Positions 42,734-52,311 are shown, counted from the stretch's first letter. The stretch is DNA of 64,000 nucleotides from JADLHS01 sp039806955 (GCA_039806955.1 JBDHQI010000014.1:38973-102972), one strand, 5' to 3'. Made by a program: numbers and translations. Notes: a model not told the origin generated them from the letters alone.

Positions 42734-44074
42734 TTAAATTTGTTCGAAGTAACGACGACGCTCCCAATCCGTTACCGAAGTTTCAAACGCCTGAACTTCC
42801 AGCCGCGCGGTATGAACATAAAAATCCACCACCGCATCACCGAAGGCCCGGCGGGCCAGTTTACTGCGATCGAGCAAATCCGCCGCTTCACGCAAGGAAG
42901 TGGGTAGCGCCTTCAATTTTTTATCTTCGTAGGCGTTGCCGACATATTCGTCGCCACAATCCAATGCTTCATCCACGCCCGCCAGGCCCGCCGCCATCAT
43001 CGCGGCGAACGTCAGATATGGATTGGCATCGGCGCCGGGCATCCGGTTTTCGATGCGGAACGAGTTGCCGTGCCCCACCACGCGGAAACCAACCGTGCGG
43101 TTGTCGCGCGACCAGGCCATCCGCGTGGGTGCCCAACTGGCGGACTGGTAGCGCTTGTAGGAATTGATGGTGGGCGCAAAGAGACAACTCAGTTCCGGCG
43201 CGTATTTCATCAACCCCCCGAGGAACTGGCGGAAGCATTTCGTGCCGCCCGTTTTCGCGTCCACGAATAAATTCCGGCCACCACGCCACAGACTGATGTG
43301 AATGTGACAACTGCTGCCCACCTCGGAATGCCAGGGCTTGGCCATGAACGAAACCGCCTTGCCCTGTTGCGTCGCCATCTCCTTCAATCCCTGTTTGAAC
43401 AGCACGTGCATGTCGGCCATCGCCAACGGTTCGTCATACACAAAGTTGATTTCATGCTGGCCGCGACCCCATTCGCCCTTGCTCGACTCCACGGGCACTC
43501 GCGCAGCGGTCATGGCGTTGCGCACCGCGCGTAACAGCGGCTCGTCCCGCGTGGGCTGCATCGTGTGGTAATCAATCCGGTAATCGCTCGAAGGCAACAG
43601 CTTCTGATAATCACCGGCAAAAGCGTCCTCATACGTCTGGTTAAAGAGGAAAAACTCCAACTCGCTGGCGGCGGCGGCCCTCCAACCGCGTCGGGCCAGC
43701 GTCTCGATTTGCGCGCGCAAAACGGAACGCGGCGCCTCCGCCACCCGTTGCCCGTCCGCATGGAGCGTATCGCAAATGGCCAGCGCCGTGCCCGGTTGCC
43801 AGGGCAACACCCGCAGCGTGGCGAAATCGGGACGAATTTCAAAATCGCCATAACCCTTGTCCCAGTTGGCCAGTTGAAAGCCATCCAGCGGATCCATTTC
43901 CAGGTTCACGGTGAACAGGTAACTGCAACCGTGGGTGCCCTGTCGCGCGTGTTGGCGGAAAAATTCGCCCGTGCAACGCTTGCCCACCAATCGGCCAAAG
44001 ACGTCGGGAAACGCCACAATGACCGTATCAATCTCGCCGGTTTTTATCTTGGCCAACAACTGGTTCAAATTCAT
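42734..44074 (-). CDS. Glutamine-synthetase-like gamma-glutamyl ligase
   Basis: The 446-residue product belongs to the PuuA/GlnA3/GlnA4-like branch of the glutamine synthetase superfamily. Active-site regions are present: ASELEFFLF, EWGRGQHEINF (glutamate and metal), GSSCHIHISL (His) and FRIENRMPGADANPY. Branch members ligate glutamate to amines such as putrescine or ethanolamine rather than ammonia, using ATP, to start gamma-glutamylated degradation. It sits between an aldehyde dehydrogenase (20 bases) and an OPA transporter (21 bases). That context supports catabolism rather than nitrogen assimilation. Confidence 0.85.
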   Translation of the reverse strand: MNLNQLLAKIKTGEIDTVIVAFPDVFGRLVGKRCTGEFFRQHARQGTHGCSYLFTVNLEMDPLDGFQLANWDKGYGDFEIRPDFATLRVLPWQPGTALAICDTLHADGQRVAEAPRSVLRAQIETLARRGWRAAAASELEFFLFNQTYEDAFAGDYQKLLPSSDYRIDYHTMQPTRDEPLLRAVRNAMTAARVPVESSKGEWGRGQHEINFVYDEPLAMADMHVLFKQGLKEMATQQGKAVSFMAKPWHSEVGSSCHIHISLWRGGRNLFVDAKTGGTKCFRQFLGGLMKYAPELSCLFAPTINSYKRYQSASWAPTRMAWSRDNRTVGFRVVGHGNSFRIENRMPGADANPYLTFAAMMAAGLAGVDEALDCGDEYVGNAYEDKKLKALPTSLREAADLLDRSKLARRAFGDAVVDFYVHTARLEVQAFETSVTDWERRRYFEQI

Positions 44075-44094
44075 ACGCGTTATTGAGTCCTGAA

Positions 44095-45525
44095 TTATTC
44101 CGCCACGTAAACATTTTTCAACTCCGTATAACCTTCGAGCGCCGTCATCCCGAGGTCGCGCCCGATGCCGCTTTGCTTGTACCCACCGAACGGCGCCTCG
44201 ACGTGGACGCTGCTGTGCGAATTGATGCTCAACACGCCGCTCTCGACCCGTCGCGCCACCCGCAACGCCCGGCGCAGATCGTTCGTCCAGATCGAGCCGC
44301 TCAAGCCGAACGGGGAATCGTTCACCGCTTCCAGCATGGCCGCTTCCTCGTCAAACGGCGCGAGACAAACAACGGGGCCGAAGATTTCCTCGCGCCAACA
44401 GCGATCGGTCAGCCCCACCTCCAACAGCACCGTCGGTTCGAGATAAAATCCCCGGGACTGTGGCCGCCCGCCGCCACATGCGAATTTGGCGCCGCACTTC
44501 CGCGCGTCGGCCAAAAATTCCTCAACCGTTGCGCGTTGGTTCGCCGAAGCCAGCGGGCCTAACTGCGTTTCCGGTTGGGTGGGATCGCCAACGACAAGCT
44601 TTTTTGTCGCCGCCACGAATCGCTCGACAAACTGATCGTAAATTGGACGTTCAACAAAAACCCGGCTGCGGGCGCAACAATCCTGTCCTGTATTGGCAAA
44701 CACGCTCAACGGCGAGGTGTCCGCAGCCAATTGCCAGTCCGCATCAGCAAAGACGATATTGGGCGATTTGCCGCCCAGCTCCAGTGAGACACGTTTGAAA
44801 TCGCGCGCGGCCAGTTCCATCGCGCGACGCCCCACTTCGGTCGAGCCGGTGAGCGAAACTTTGCGCACGCGCGGATGCGTGATGAGCGCTTCGCCAATGG
44901 CCCCGCCCGGTCCGGGCACGATTTGCAAAACTCCCGGCGGCAAACCGGCCGCGTGCGCCAATTCGCCCAGCTTGAGTGCAGTCAACGGCGAAATGGAGGC
45001 GGGTTTGAGCACGACACAATTCCCCGCCGCCAGCGCCGGCGCCGCTTTCCAACAGGCAATGGGGAACGGAAAATTCCACGGCACAATGGCCGCGACCACG
45101 CCCAAGGATTGGCGCAGGGTAAAGTCAAAACCGCCGCGGGCCACAGGCAACGTCTCGCCACCGAAGCGTGAAATCGCCCCGGCGTAATACTCGAACACTC
45201 GCGCGCCCAAACCCGCCTCGTCGCGCGCGTCACTGATCGGTTTGCCGATCTGCCGCATTTCGAGCTGGGCGATTTCCTCGAGGTGTTCGCGGAGCCGGTG
45301 CGCAACGGCAAACAAAATGGCCGCGCGTTTGCCGGGAGCGAGATCGCGCCAGCCGTTTTCCCAGGCGCGATGGGCGGATTCCACTGCGGCACCGGCTTCG
45401 TCCGCATCCGCCGCTGCGACTTCGCACAAAACACTTTCAGTCGCGGGATTGATCAGTTGCGTGCGTCGTCCTGAGTGGGAATCGTGATAAGCGCCGTCCA
45501 CAAAAAGCTGCGTGGGATACTTCAT
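44095..45525 (-). CDS. NAD(P)-dependent aldehyde dehydrogenase
   Basis: The 476-residue product is full length. Motifs in order are VPWNFPFPIACWKAAPALAA (cofactor), SLTGSTEVGRR, the general base Glu249 in SLELGGKSP and the catalytic Cys283 in NTGQDCCA; the C-terminus has FGGYKQSGIGRDLG. The overall type is close to betaine/aminobutyraldehyde and gamma-glutamyl-aminobutyraldehyde dehydrogenases (PuuC-like). Its start overlaps the stop of the iron alcohol dehydrogenase by four bases (ATGA), so the two enzymes are coupled and may act in sequence: alcohol to aldehyde to acid. Confidence 0.92.
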   Translation of the reverse strand: MKYPTQLFVDGAYHDSHSGRRTQLINPATESVLCEVAAADADEAGAAVESAHRAWENGWRDLAPGKRAAILFAVAHRLREHLEEIAQLEMRQIGKPISDARDEAGLGARVFEYYAGAISRFGGETLPVARGGFDFTLRQSLGVVAAIVPWNFPFPIACWKAAPALAAGNCVVLKPASISPLTALKLGELAHAAGLPPGVLQIVPGPGGAIGEALITHPRVRKVSLTGSTEVGRRAMELAARDFKRVSLELGGKSPNIVFADADWQLAADTSPLSVFANTGQDCCARSRVFVERPIYDQFVERFVAATKKLVVGDPTQPETQLGPLASANQRATVEEFLADARKCGAKFACGGGRPQSRGFYLEPTVLLEVGLTDRCWREEIFGPVVCLAPFDEEAAMLEAVNDSPFGLSGSIWTNDLRRALRVARRVESGVLSINSHSSVHVEAPFGGYKQSGIGRDLGMTALEGYTELKNVYVAE

Positions 45526-46676
45526 AATACTTCAAGGTAAAGTTTCCGGAAATCGTCGGCCGTCACCGGCACGACGTTGGTTTTGTGGCAGGGATCGGCC
45601 ACCGCTTGAGTCACCAGTGCGTCAAGGTGTTCGCGTTTGACGCCATGGTCGCTCAACCGGGTGTTCAACCCGATGCGCTTCAGGAAATCAGTGATGAATT
45701 GAATGGTTTGCCGGTCTGCTTCCGCAGCGGAAACTTTCAACACCTCCAAACCACAGGTCAGTCCCACCCGACGATAAATCCCGGATTTGCGCGCGGCACA
45801 GAATTTCATGCCGGCCACCAGACAAAGCGCATTGGCCAGACCGTGGTGCAATCCGCAAACCGACGAGAGCGGATGCGCCAGCGAGTGGACCACGCCCAAA
45901 TCTTTCTGAAAGGCCACCGCGCCCATTGCCGCCGCGACGAGCATGTGCCCGCGCGCTTCGAGATCGCCACCGTGATTGTAGGCGCGCGGTAACGCTTCCA
46001 CAATGAGTCGGATTCCCTCCAGCGCAATGCCGTCGCACATCGGATGAAATTGTGGGCAGGTGAAACTCTCGAGGCAGTGCGTCAGTGCGTCCGCGCCGGT
46101 TGCCGCCGTCAACTTGGGGGGCAAACCAACAGTGAGTTGCGGGTCCAAAATGACCAGCCTGGCCAGCAACCCGGGATGAAACAACACCGCCTTGCGATGG
46201 GTGGAATCGAGCGTAACCACGGAACTGCGTCCCACTTCACTACCCGTGCCCGCCGTGGTGGGAATGGCCACGCACGGAGCCAAATTGGACCAATCCGGCT
46301 CGTCATAAAATCGCGCCAGCTCAAATCCCGGACGTTTCACCAACAACCGCGCGGCCTTACCAACGTCCAACGGGCTGCCGCCGCCGATGGCAATAACGCC
46401 GTCGCATTGGTGGGCCCGAAAAGCCGCCGCCGCGTCGCGAACGTCTTGCTCCACCGGATTGGGATGCACGCCCGAGAAAACAAACCAATCCTTGTCCTTC
46501 CGGTCCGCACTCAACGCCTCAGTGAGCGATTGGAAGGCGGGAGTATTCACCAAACCGGGATCAGTGACCACCAGGGGACGGTTCATTCCCAACTGTTCAG
46601 CGCGCGCGCGCACCCCCGCCACGGCGCCAGCGCCAAAAAGTGTTGGAGTGGGAAACGAGAAAGTCGTGATGTTCAT
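45522..46676 (-). CDS. Iron-containing alcohol dehydrogenase
   Basis: The 384-residue product is a group III alcohol dehydrogenase. It has the NAD(P)-binding GGGSPLDVGK at 98-107, the AIPTTAGTGSEVG motif and the metal-binding DALTHCLES and HSLAHPLSSVCGLHHGLANA regions with the usual His residues. It is first in the leftward operon with the aldehyde dehydrogenase, the glutamine-synthetase-like ligase and the transporter. Family substrates are primary alcohols and hydroxy acids; context suggests an amino alcohol or its gamma-glutamyl derivative. It is divergent from the HAD phosphatase gene. Confidence 0.92.
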   Translation of the reverse strand: MNITTFSFPTPTLFGAGAVAGVRARAEQLGMNRPLVVTDPGLVNTPAFQSLTEALSADRKDKDWFVFSGVHPNPVEQDVRDAAAAFRAHQCDGVIAIGGGSPLDVGKAARLLVKRPGFELARFYDEPDWSNLAPCVAIPTTAGTGSEVGRSSVVTLDSTHRKAVLFHPGLLARLVILDPQLTVGLPPKLTAATGADALTHCLESFTCPQFHPMCDGIALEGIRLIVEALPRAYNHGGDLEARGHMLVAAAMGAVAFQKDLGVVHSLAHPLSSVCGLHHGLANALCLVAGMKFCAARKSGIYRRVGLTCGLEVLKVSAAEADRQTIQFITDFLKRIGLNTRLSDHGVKREHLDALVTQAVADPCHKTNVVPVTADDFRKLYLEVL

Positions 46677-46805
46677 GTGCCGCCGTGGTTTCTAAAGCAA
46701 TCCAGTCTACCTGACAAGCCTCATGCCCTCCCCTAAAAGGGCGATGGCACACCTGCACCTTCCTTGTTACAAACCCGAGCGTTTGATTCACAACGGCCGA
46801 TCAGG

Positions 46806-47915
46806 ATGCCAATGACAGCCAAAAAAATTACCCAACCTCGCCGGACGACAGCTTCGTCAGCCGTCGGAGCAGTGGTGCCGTGGGAACACGGGGGGCGCGC
46901 GGCGGTATGGAAGATCATCCAACGCGGCGCGGGAAAAAATCTGCCCGTAGTGTTCGATTTCGATAACACGATTACCCGACACGATCTCGGCGAAGCGACA
47001 CTAGCCTGCCTGGCTCATTCGGGACGGTTGACCCCAAAAACGCTACCGAAGGGAATCTCGCCCGCATTCCGCGCCGCTGGTAAAACCCGGTGCGATCTGA
47101 ATTCCTTCCCGAGTTTGGCGGATTATTATCTGGCGCTGTTGCACCCGACGGCACATGGCCCTGCCGACCCGCGCCCTTACGCCACCGGCTACACCTGGGT
47201 ACTGGAAGTCATGAGTGGGATGCGCGTGGCGGAGGTCGTGGCCGCGACACGAAAAGTGTTGGCGCTGTCTCAAGCCAAAAAGCAAACGGTCATTCGCGTC
47301 ACGCCGAAAAGCACGCCAATTCCAATTCCACGTTTTCACCCGGAAGTGGTGGAGTTGTTGGCGGAATTAATCCGTCACGCCTACGATGTCTGGATCGTCT
47401 CTGCCAGCAACGTATGGACGGTGCGCACCGCCGTACTGGAGGCGTTGAATCCACTGCTGCGAACGCGCGGCGCCAGCAGGGGCATCCGCGCCGACCAGGT
47501 GATCGGCGTTTCCTGTTTGCTGGCCGATGCCAAAGATCGTCTCTACAAGGACGCACTGCTGGTGCGCGAGAATTCCGAATACGCGCAACTGCAAACCCAG
47601 GCGCTCAACCGATTCAAACTCACCAACCGCCTTGCGTATCCGCTGCCAACTTACTCCGGCAAGGTGGCGTGCATCTTGGACGCCATCGGACGCCGGCCCT
47701 ACCTCGGCGCCGGCGACAGTCATGGCGATCGAGCCATGCTGGCGATTTGCAACCATCAGTTGTGGGTCTCGCGAGATTCCGCCGCGCCTGAACAAGTGGC
47801 GGTGCGACTGGTCCGCTCCGAATTTGCAAACGGCTGGCCGCTGAATTATTTGCGCGAAACGGCCGTGATAACATCCGCACCGAAAGTTTCCCGGCGATCC
47901 ATCAAGGCGAGTTGA
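46806..47915 (+). CDS. HAD superfamily phosphatase (PSP-like)
   Basis: The product is 369 residues from ATG 46806; ATG 46812 and an upstream in-frame ATG at 46764 are alternatives. HAD motif I is VVFDFDNTIT with the nucleophile Asp about residue 51 and general acid two on. Motif II is VWIVSASN and motif IV is GAGDSHGDRAML. The cap region is long, as in subclass IB phosphatases such as phosphoserine phosphatase and related phosphocholine/phosphoethanolamine phosphatases. A phosphatase releasing an amino alcohol from its phosphate ester would fit the divergent operon, but this is speculative. Confidence 0.8.
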   Translation: MPMTAKKITQPRRTTASSAVGAVVPWEHGGRAAVWKIIQRGAGKNLPVVFDFDNTITRHDLGEATLACLAHSGRLTPKTLPKGISPAFRAAGKTRCDLNSFPSLADYYLALLHPTAHGPADPRPYATGYTWVLEVMSGMRVAEVVAATRKVLALSQAKKQTVIRVTPKSTPIPIPRFHPEVVELLAELIRHAYDVWIVSASNVWTVRTAVLEALNPLLRTRGASRGIRADQVIGVSCLLADAKDRLYKDALLVRENSEYAQLQTQALNRFKLTNRLAYPLPTYSGKVACILDAIGRRPYLGAGDSHGDRAMLAICNHQLWVSRDSAAPEQVAVRLVRSEFANGWPLNYLRETAVITSAPKVSRRSIKAS

Positions 47916-47980
47916 ATGGGGCGAGTCATTTTGAAGGAATTGAGCAGCCCGAAATTTGCTAATCGCGCAAGCAATTTGCG

Positions 47981-48994
47981 CTACTTCTGAAAAAATTTCG
48001 CCACCGCCTCGGCCCGGGTGTGCACCCCAAGTTTGTCAAATAGGCTTTTCATGTGCGTATGCACCGTCCAGGAACTAATCCCCAACCGGGCAGCCAGACT
48101 TTTGTCCGTGTGCCCCTGGCGCAGCCCCATCAGCACATCACATTCGCGTTTGGTCAGTCCCGGGAAATTCTGTTCGGGAGCGGTCCGCAGGCCAAACAAC
48201 GTCCGCATGTGATGGCGGATTCGCGACTCGACCAGATTACGATCCGGTTTTCCGTCCGGCCACAACCCGGAAACGGGTTCGAACAACTGGGTCGGCGGGC
48301 GGCGGCGGTAATAATAACCGCCGTCCACACCGGTCACCGAGTACCAGGCGTGTTCGCTGTCCCGGTACACTCCAAACGGAAAAGCCGCCTGGTCCGGACA
48401 CTCCTTGGTGAGTCGTGTCTTCAGCGCGGCGCTGTCGCTTGCGCACGGGGGATCGTGGTACAGCACCAGATCGGGCCGGTGGCGCTTGACGTCCTTCAAA
48501 AAGTCAGTTGTGGAACCGTGCGCACCGGTGCACTCGAAATCAGCCAGCAAATTGAGCCACTCCAGCATCCCCCAGCGCACTGCGGCTTCCGGCTCGTAAA
48601 AGATCAACCGCGCGGAACATTCACCGGGCTTCCGAACCCGGGCCGGTTGCGTCCGCGCCGTGAACAGCGTGGCGTACGTGCAAGTCAGCGGGTTGGGCAG
48701 CCAGAAGATGGCCAGGGTGAATTCGCGAATGAACCGGGCATCGGCTTGCGACCAGCCCCACTGGGCCACGGTGCGGCGAATGGTTGCGGCCCTGGTGACG
48801 GCGCGGTCCCGTTGACTCGTCCCCAGCGGAAAAAACGCATAGCGCTGCTCATGCTCAATCCGCGCGGAGAATTCGCCGGCAACCGCCGGACGGAGATCCG
48901 CCAGATACTTGCGTTGCACCACTGTTGCAACGCAATCGGCATGGGGCGCCGCGGCGGCGGACTTTGAGCTTGCAGGGCGTGAGGTCTTGCGCAT
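47981..48994 (-). CDS. LuxR-family transcriptional regulator with unusual N-terminal domains
   Basis: The 337-residue product ends in a LuxR-type helix-turn-helix (about 270-335: LTKRECDVLMGLRQGHTDKS, LGISSWTVHTHMKSLFDKLG). Before it, about residues 130-240 resemble a response-regulator receiver (ARLIFYEPEAAVRWGML, DLVLYHDPP), but the usual phosphate-acceptor context LLDxxMP is replaced by LYHDPP, so it is probably not phosphorylated normally. The first 125 residues form a further domain I do not recognise (FIREFTLAIFWLPNPLTCTY). No histidine kinase is adjacent. It diverges from the secreted LamG/Ig protein gene, which it might control. Confidence 0.75.
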   Translation of the reverse strand: MRKTSRPASSKSAAAAPHADCVATVVQRKYLADLRPAVAGEFSARIEHEQRYAFFPLGTSQRDRAVTRAATIRRTVAQWGWSQADARFIREFTLAIFWLPNPLTCTYATLFTARTQPARVRKPGECSARLIFYEPEAAVRWGMLEWLNLLADFECTGAHGSTTDFLKDVKRHRPDLVLYHDPPCASDSAALKTRLTKECPDQAAFPFGVYRDSEHAWYSVTGVDGGYYYRRRPPTQLFEPVSGLWPDGKPDRNLVESRIRHHMRTLFGLRTAPEQNFPGLTKRECDVLMGLRQGHTDKSLAARLGISSWTVHTHMKSLFDKLGVHTRAEAVAKFFQK

Positions 48995-49208
48995 TGTTTA
49001 AATCCGGCTGGCCGGGTGACGGATTTGCCATTGCCAGCATCCACGACCGGCTTGGGGTGCGTCAAACCCAACTTTGTCCGCGCCACGGTCCCGCCCCCGC
49101 CTTCCGGCTCGGGGTGCAATCCGGATCGGGCCGCCCACTCGGGCGGCGGTCCGTCCCGCGCAGTATTTTTCCCTCCCCTAAACGGGCGATATTCAGCCGA
49201 AACCGCCC

Positions 49209-49217
49209 TGTGATAAT
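49209..49217 (+). promoter_or_regulatory. Candidate extended -10 element of the LamG/Ig gene
   Basis: TGTGATAAT about 40 bases before the ATG at 49257 resembles an extended -10 box (TG-n-GATAAT). No good -35 box was seen. The leader also contains three CACAAT-type direct repeats just before the start. Confidence 0.3.
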
Positions 49218-49256
49218 TTTGCTACTAGACCGAATCACAATCACAATCACAAACTC

Positions 49257-51200
49257 ATGAAAAAGTGCATCTTCGAAATGGTGGTGGCCCTTGCGGTTGG
49301 CGCAGGTCTCCCGTCCTACGCCGCGGTTACCGCGCAATGGGACTTCAACAACAGCAACTTCGTGGCCACCGTCGGCCAGGATATGCAAGACTATGCCGCT
49401 GTTTATTACGGCGCCACCACCCCAACCACTTTCACCACGGCCACCATTGACGGACAAACGGCCGTTATCATGGGCTTCCCCGCTTGCACCTCGGCCGAGG
49501 GTTACATGGCAAATCCTGGCGTACCGGTGTCGCCTGATGGTTATTTCCTGGCCAACAATTACAGCCTGATCATGGACATCATGTACCCTGCGGGCAGCTC
49601 GGGCGATTATCGCGGTCTAATCCAGATTGACACCCTGGACAACCTCAATGATGCCGACCTGTTTGTGGACGGAGGCAACGGCATCGGCATCAGCGGGGTG
49701 TACAATGGCCTGCTCACGCCCGACGTCTGGCACCGCGTGGTTTTCACTTTCAACGTTGTTTTTGATGAAACGCTCGCGCAGGACATTCACGTCTTGCGCA
49801 AATACATTGACGGCATCCTCGTAGGGGAACAGTCCCTGGGAGTGCCGGACGGTCGGTGGGCGCTTTCGGACACCGTCTTGTTGTTCACGGATAACGACGG
49901 TGAAACTGCTCCCGGTTTCGTCAACAGCGTGCAATTTCGCGATGAGGTGTTGAGCGATATTGACGTCTTTGCTCTGGGCAAACCCACCGCCGCCGGAATT
50001 CCTCTTGAAGTGCCGGTTTTCACCGACTTGAGCATTACGATTGATTCTACCAATACCACCGACATGGTGGGCATGAACGGGACCTACTTCAGCAGTTATG
50101 TCGTGGGTACCGGCACTTATTCCTATCAGTGGTATCGCAACGGTAACGCGGTTGCCGGGCAAACCAACGGCAACTTGCGAATCACAAATGTCCAGATCGC
50201 TGACTCCGGCACCTACACGCTTGTGGTTAATAACGGAATCCAAACGGTCACCAGCGCCCCGCCCTCCGTGCTCACGGTGGGACCGGCTCCGGGTAACTCC
50301 GTCACGGGGCAATGGGATTTCAACCAGGGCAACCTGAACGCCACGATCGGTGAACCGCTGCAGTATTTCGATGCCACCGTGCAGCAGGACACCCAATTTG
50401 GCACCACCACCAGTTTTGGCATCAGTGATATTGACGGCCAACCGGCCGACGTCATGTATTTCGCGCCGAGCGTCGGCGCCTGGGGCGGTTACGTCATGAC
50501 GCACGAAATCGGCGGTAACGGCGGCGGCACCAACGCCAATCAATACACCCTGATTTTCGATCTGCTCAGCCCCAACACCAGCGCCGGGTACCGGGCGTTG
50601 CTGCAGACCGGAACTGGAAACACCAACGATGCCGAAGCCTTCTTCAATGGCGCCAACGGCTTGGGGATTTCTGGAAGCTATCAGGGCAACCTCACCCCGG
50701 ACGAGTGGCACCGGGTGGTGCTGGCCTTTGATCTGACCCAGCGCGAGTTTGGCAAGTACATTGATGGAGTCAGCGTCCTTACAGGACCCATCGGAGCCTC
50801 GCCAATGGGCGTGCATGATGCGCAATACCTTTCGAACAGCGCCGACCCTCTGGCTGGAGGTAGCGTGGACATGCGCTGGTCATTGGGACCGACGGCGCTC
50901 CTGCTGGCTGATGAAGATGGCGATCTGCAACCCATGTATATCAGCAGCATCCAAATCCGCAACGGCCGCATGACCGATTGGGAAATTGCCGCGCTGGGTG
51001 GCGCAACGGCCAATAAAATCCCGGTCGGACTCAACCTCCAAATCAGCCGCTCCGGAAATTCCATCATCATTGACTGGTCCGGTAGCGCGCTGGAAAGTTC
51101 TTCGTCGCCAACCGGCGGATGGAGCGAAATCGTCGGCGCGGCGCATCCGCATGTGATCACCAATCCAACGGGCAACCAGTTCTTCCGCGTGCGCCAGTAA
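49257..51200 (+). CDS. Secreted protein with two LamG-like domains and one Ig-like domain
   Basis: The 647-residue product has signal peptide MKKCIFEMVVALAVGAGLPS (cleavage near SYAA). Two homologous concanavalin-like (LamG type) domains start TAQWDFNNSNFVATVGQ and TGQWDFNQGNLNATIGE, each with the block LTPDxWHRVVxxF..KYIDG typical of such lectin-like folds. Between them (about 265-345) is an immunoglobulin-like domain (YSYQWYRNGNAVAGQTNGNL, SGTYTLVVNN). The last 50 residues end QFFRVRQ, the tail seen in other exported proteins here. No enzyme domain is present; carbohydrate or surface binding is inferred. A strong terminator follows. Confidence 0.8.
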   Translation: MKKCIFEMVVALAVGAGLPSYAAVTAQWDFNNSNFVATVGQDMQDYAAVYYGATTPTTFTTATIDGQTAVIMGFPACTSAEGYMANPGVPVSPDGYFLANNYSLIMDIMYPAGSSGDYRGLIQIDTLDNLNDADLFVDGGNGIGISGVYNGLLTPDVWHRVVFTFNVVFDETLAQDIHVLRKYIDGILVGEQSLGVPDGRWALSDTVLLFTDNDGETAPGFVNSVQFRDEVLSDIDVFALGKPTAAGIPLEVPVFTDLSITIDSTNTTDMVGMNGTYFSSYVVGTGTYSYQWYRNGNAVAGQTNGNLRITNVQIADSGTYTLVVNNGIQTVTSAPPSVLTVGPAPGNSVTGQWDFNQGNLNATIGEPLQYFDATVQQDTQFGTTTSFGISDIDGQPADVMYFAPSVGAWGGYVMTHEIGGNGGGTNANQYTLIFDLLSPNTSAGYRALLQTGTGNTNDAEAFFNGANGLGISGSYQGNLTPDEWHRVVLAFDLTQREFGKYIDGVSVLTGPIGASPMGVHDAQYLSNSADPLAGGSVDMRWSLGPTALLLADEDGDLQPMYISSIQIRNGRMTDWEIAALGGATANKIPVGLNLQISRSGNSIIIDWSGSALESSSSPTGGWSEIVGAAHPHVITNPTGNQFFRVRQ

Positions 51201-51235
51201 TCGTCGCCAAGCGCACTGTAAAGCAGCTAAATCGC

Positions 51236-51280
51236 CAACGGGCTTTGGTTGGTCAATCCAGCCAAAGCCCGTTGGTTTTT
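51236..51280 (+). terminator. Strong rho-independent terminator
   Basis: CAACGGGCTTTGG and CCAAAGCCCGTTG form a perfect 13-bp stem around a 13-base loop, followed by GTTTTTCC. It lies 35 bases after the stop at 51200 and can also end leftward transcripts weakly. Confidence 0.85.
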
Positions 51281-51315
51281 CCCCGATTCGACTCCCTTTG
51301 CCACCGAAGGCAATC

Positions 51316-52311
51316 TCACGTTGTGCCCGATAAGTCGTGGGCATAAGCGAACAGCGCCGGCGCTCCGCCGGTGTGCCAAAATAAAACCGATTCGTCGCGC
51401 TTGAACCGACCTTGTTGAATCAGATCCAACAACGCTCCAAACGCCCGTCCCGCGTAAACCGGATCCAACAAAATACCTTCTTCCCGAGCCAGCAGGCGGA
51501 TCGCCTCCCGTTCCAATTCACCCATGATTCCGTAGCCCGCGCCTCGGTAGCCGTAAATCACTTCCACGTCTTCCCGCGTCAACCGCGCGGCTGAATCCAA
51601 TCGCCTCGCGCCCGCATTGGCCAGGTGCGCGATTTCGTCCTCGAACTCGAATTGCCCCGGATCATTCCGGTCAATTGAAATTCCGGTCACGCGCCCGGTG
51701 AATCCTGCCAGTCGCGCTCCCAACGCCATCCCCGCTTGTGTCCCTCCCGAACTCGAGGCAAACACCAAATGATCCATCCGTTGGCTCAGGGCGCGCAATT
51801 GCTCCTGCAACTCCAGCATGGCGATCACGTAGCCCACGGCGCCAAGTCCGTTCGAACCACCGACGGGAATCAGGTACGGTTTGCGGCCCTCCTCGCGGCG
51901 CCTGGCCTCCAACTCACACAATTCCTCCGCCCGTTGCGCGCGTTCGATCCAATGCACCTGGGCGCCCAATAATTCATCGAGCAACAGGTTCCCATTCGGC
52001 CATTCCGGCGGCTGACCGTTCAGCAACAATTCACAGCGCAGACCGGTCGCTGCCGCCGCGGCGGCGGTTTGGCGACAGTGATTGGATTGCCCCGCCCCCA
52101 ACGTCACCAGGGTGTCCGCACCCTGAGCCAGCGCCTCGCCGACCAGGAACTCCAATTTTCGGGTTTTGTTGCCGCCGAACGCCAGACCGGTTTGATCATC
52201 CCGTTTGATCCATAGATGTGGACCGTTCAACTTCCGCGACAAACGCTCCAAACGGGTGAGCGGCGTTGGTAATTGGGCGAGTCGGACACGTGGCAGTGAT
52301 TCAAGATTCAT
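51316..52311 (-). CDS. PLP-dependent D-cysteine desulfhydrase / ACC deaminase family enzyme
   Basis: From ATG 52311 the product is 331 residues; the frame is open 12 codons upstream. It is a fold-type II pyridoxal phosphate enzyme with LPTPLTRLERLS, WIKRDDQTGLAFGGNKTRKL (PLP lysine about residue 49), TLGAGQSNHCRQTAAAAA and SSSGGTQAGMALGA. The ending IRLLAREEGILLDPVYAGRA is typical of DcyD-like proteins. E. coli DcyD breaks D-cysteine into pyruvate, sulfide and ammonia; related proteins deaminate ACC. Which reaction applies cannot be settled by eye. It converges with the LamG/Ig gene. Confidence 0.85.
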   Translation of the reverse strand: MNLESLPRVRLAQLPTPLTRLERLSRKLNGPHLWIKRDDQTGLAFGGNKTRKLEFLVGEALAQGADTLVTLGAGQSNHCRQTAAAAAATGLRCELLLNGQPPEWPNGNLLLDELLGAQVHWIERAQRAEELCELEARRREEGRKPYLIPVGGSNGLGAVGYVIAMLELQEQLRALSQRMDHLVFASSSGGTQAGMALGARLAGFTGRVTGISIDRNDPGQFEFEDEIAHLANAGARRLDSAARLTREDVEVIYGYRGAGYGIMGELEREAIRLLAREEGILLDPVYAGRAFGALLDLIQQGRFKRDESVLFWHTGGAPALFAYAHDLSGTT

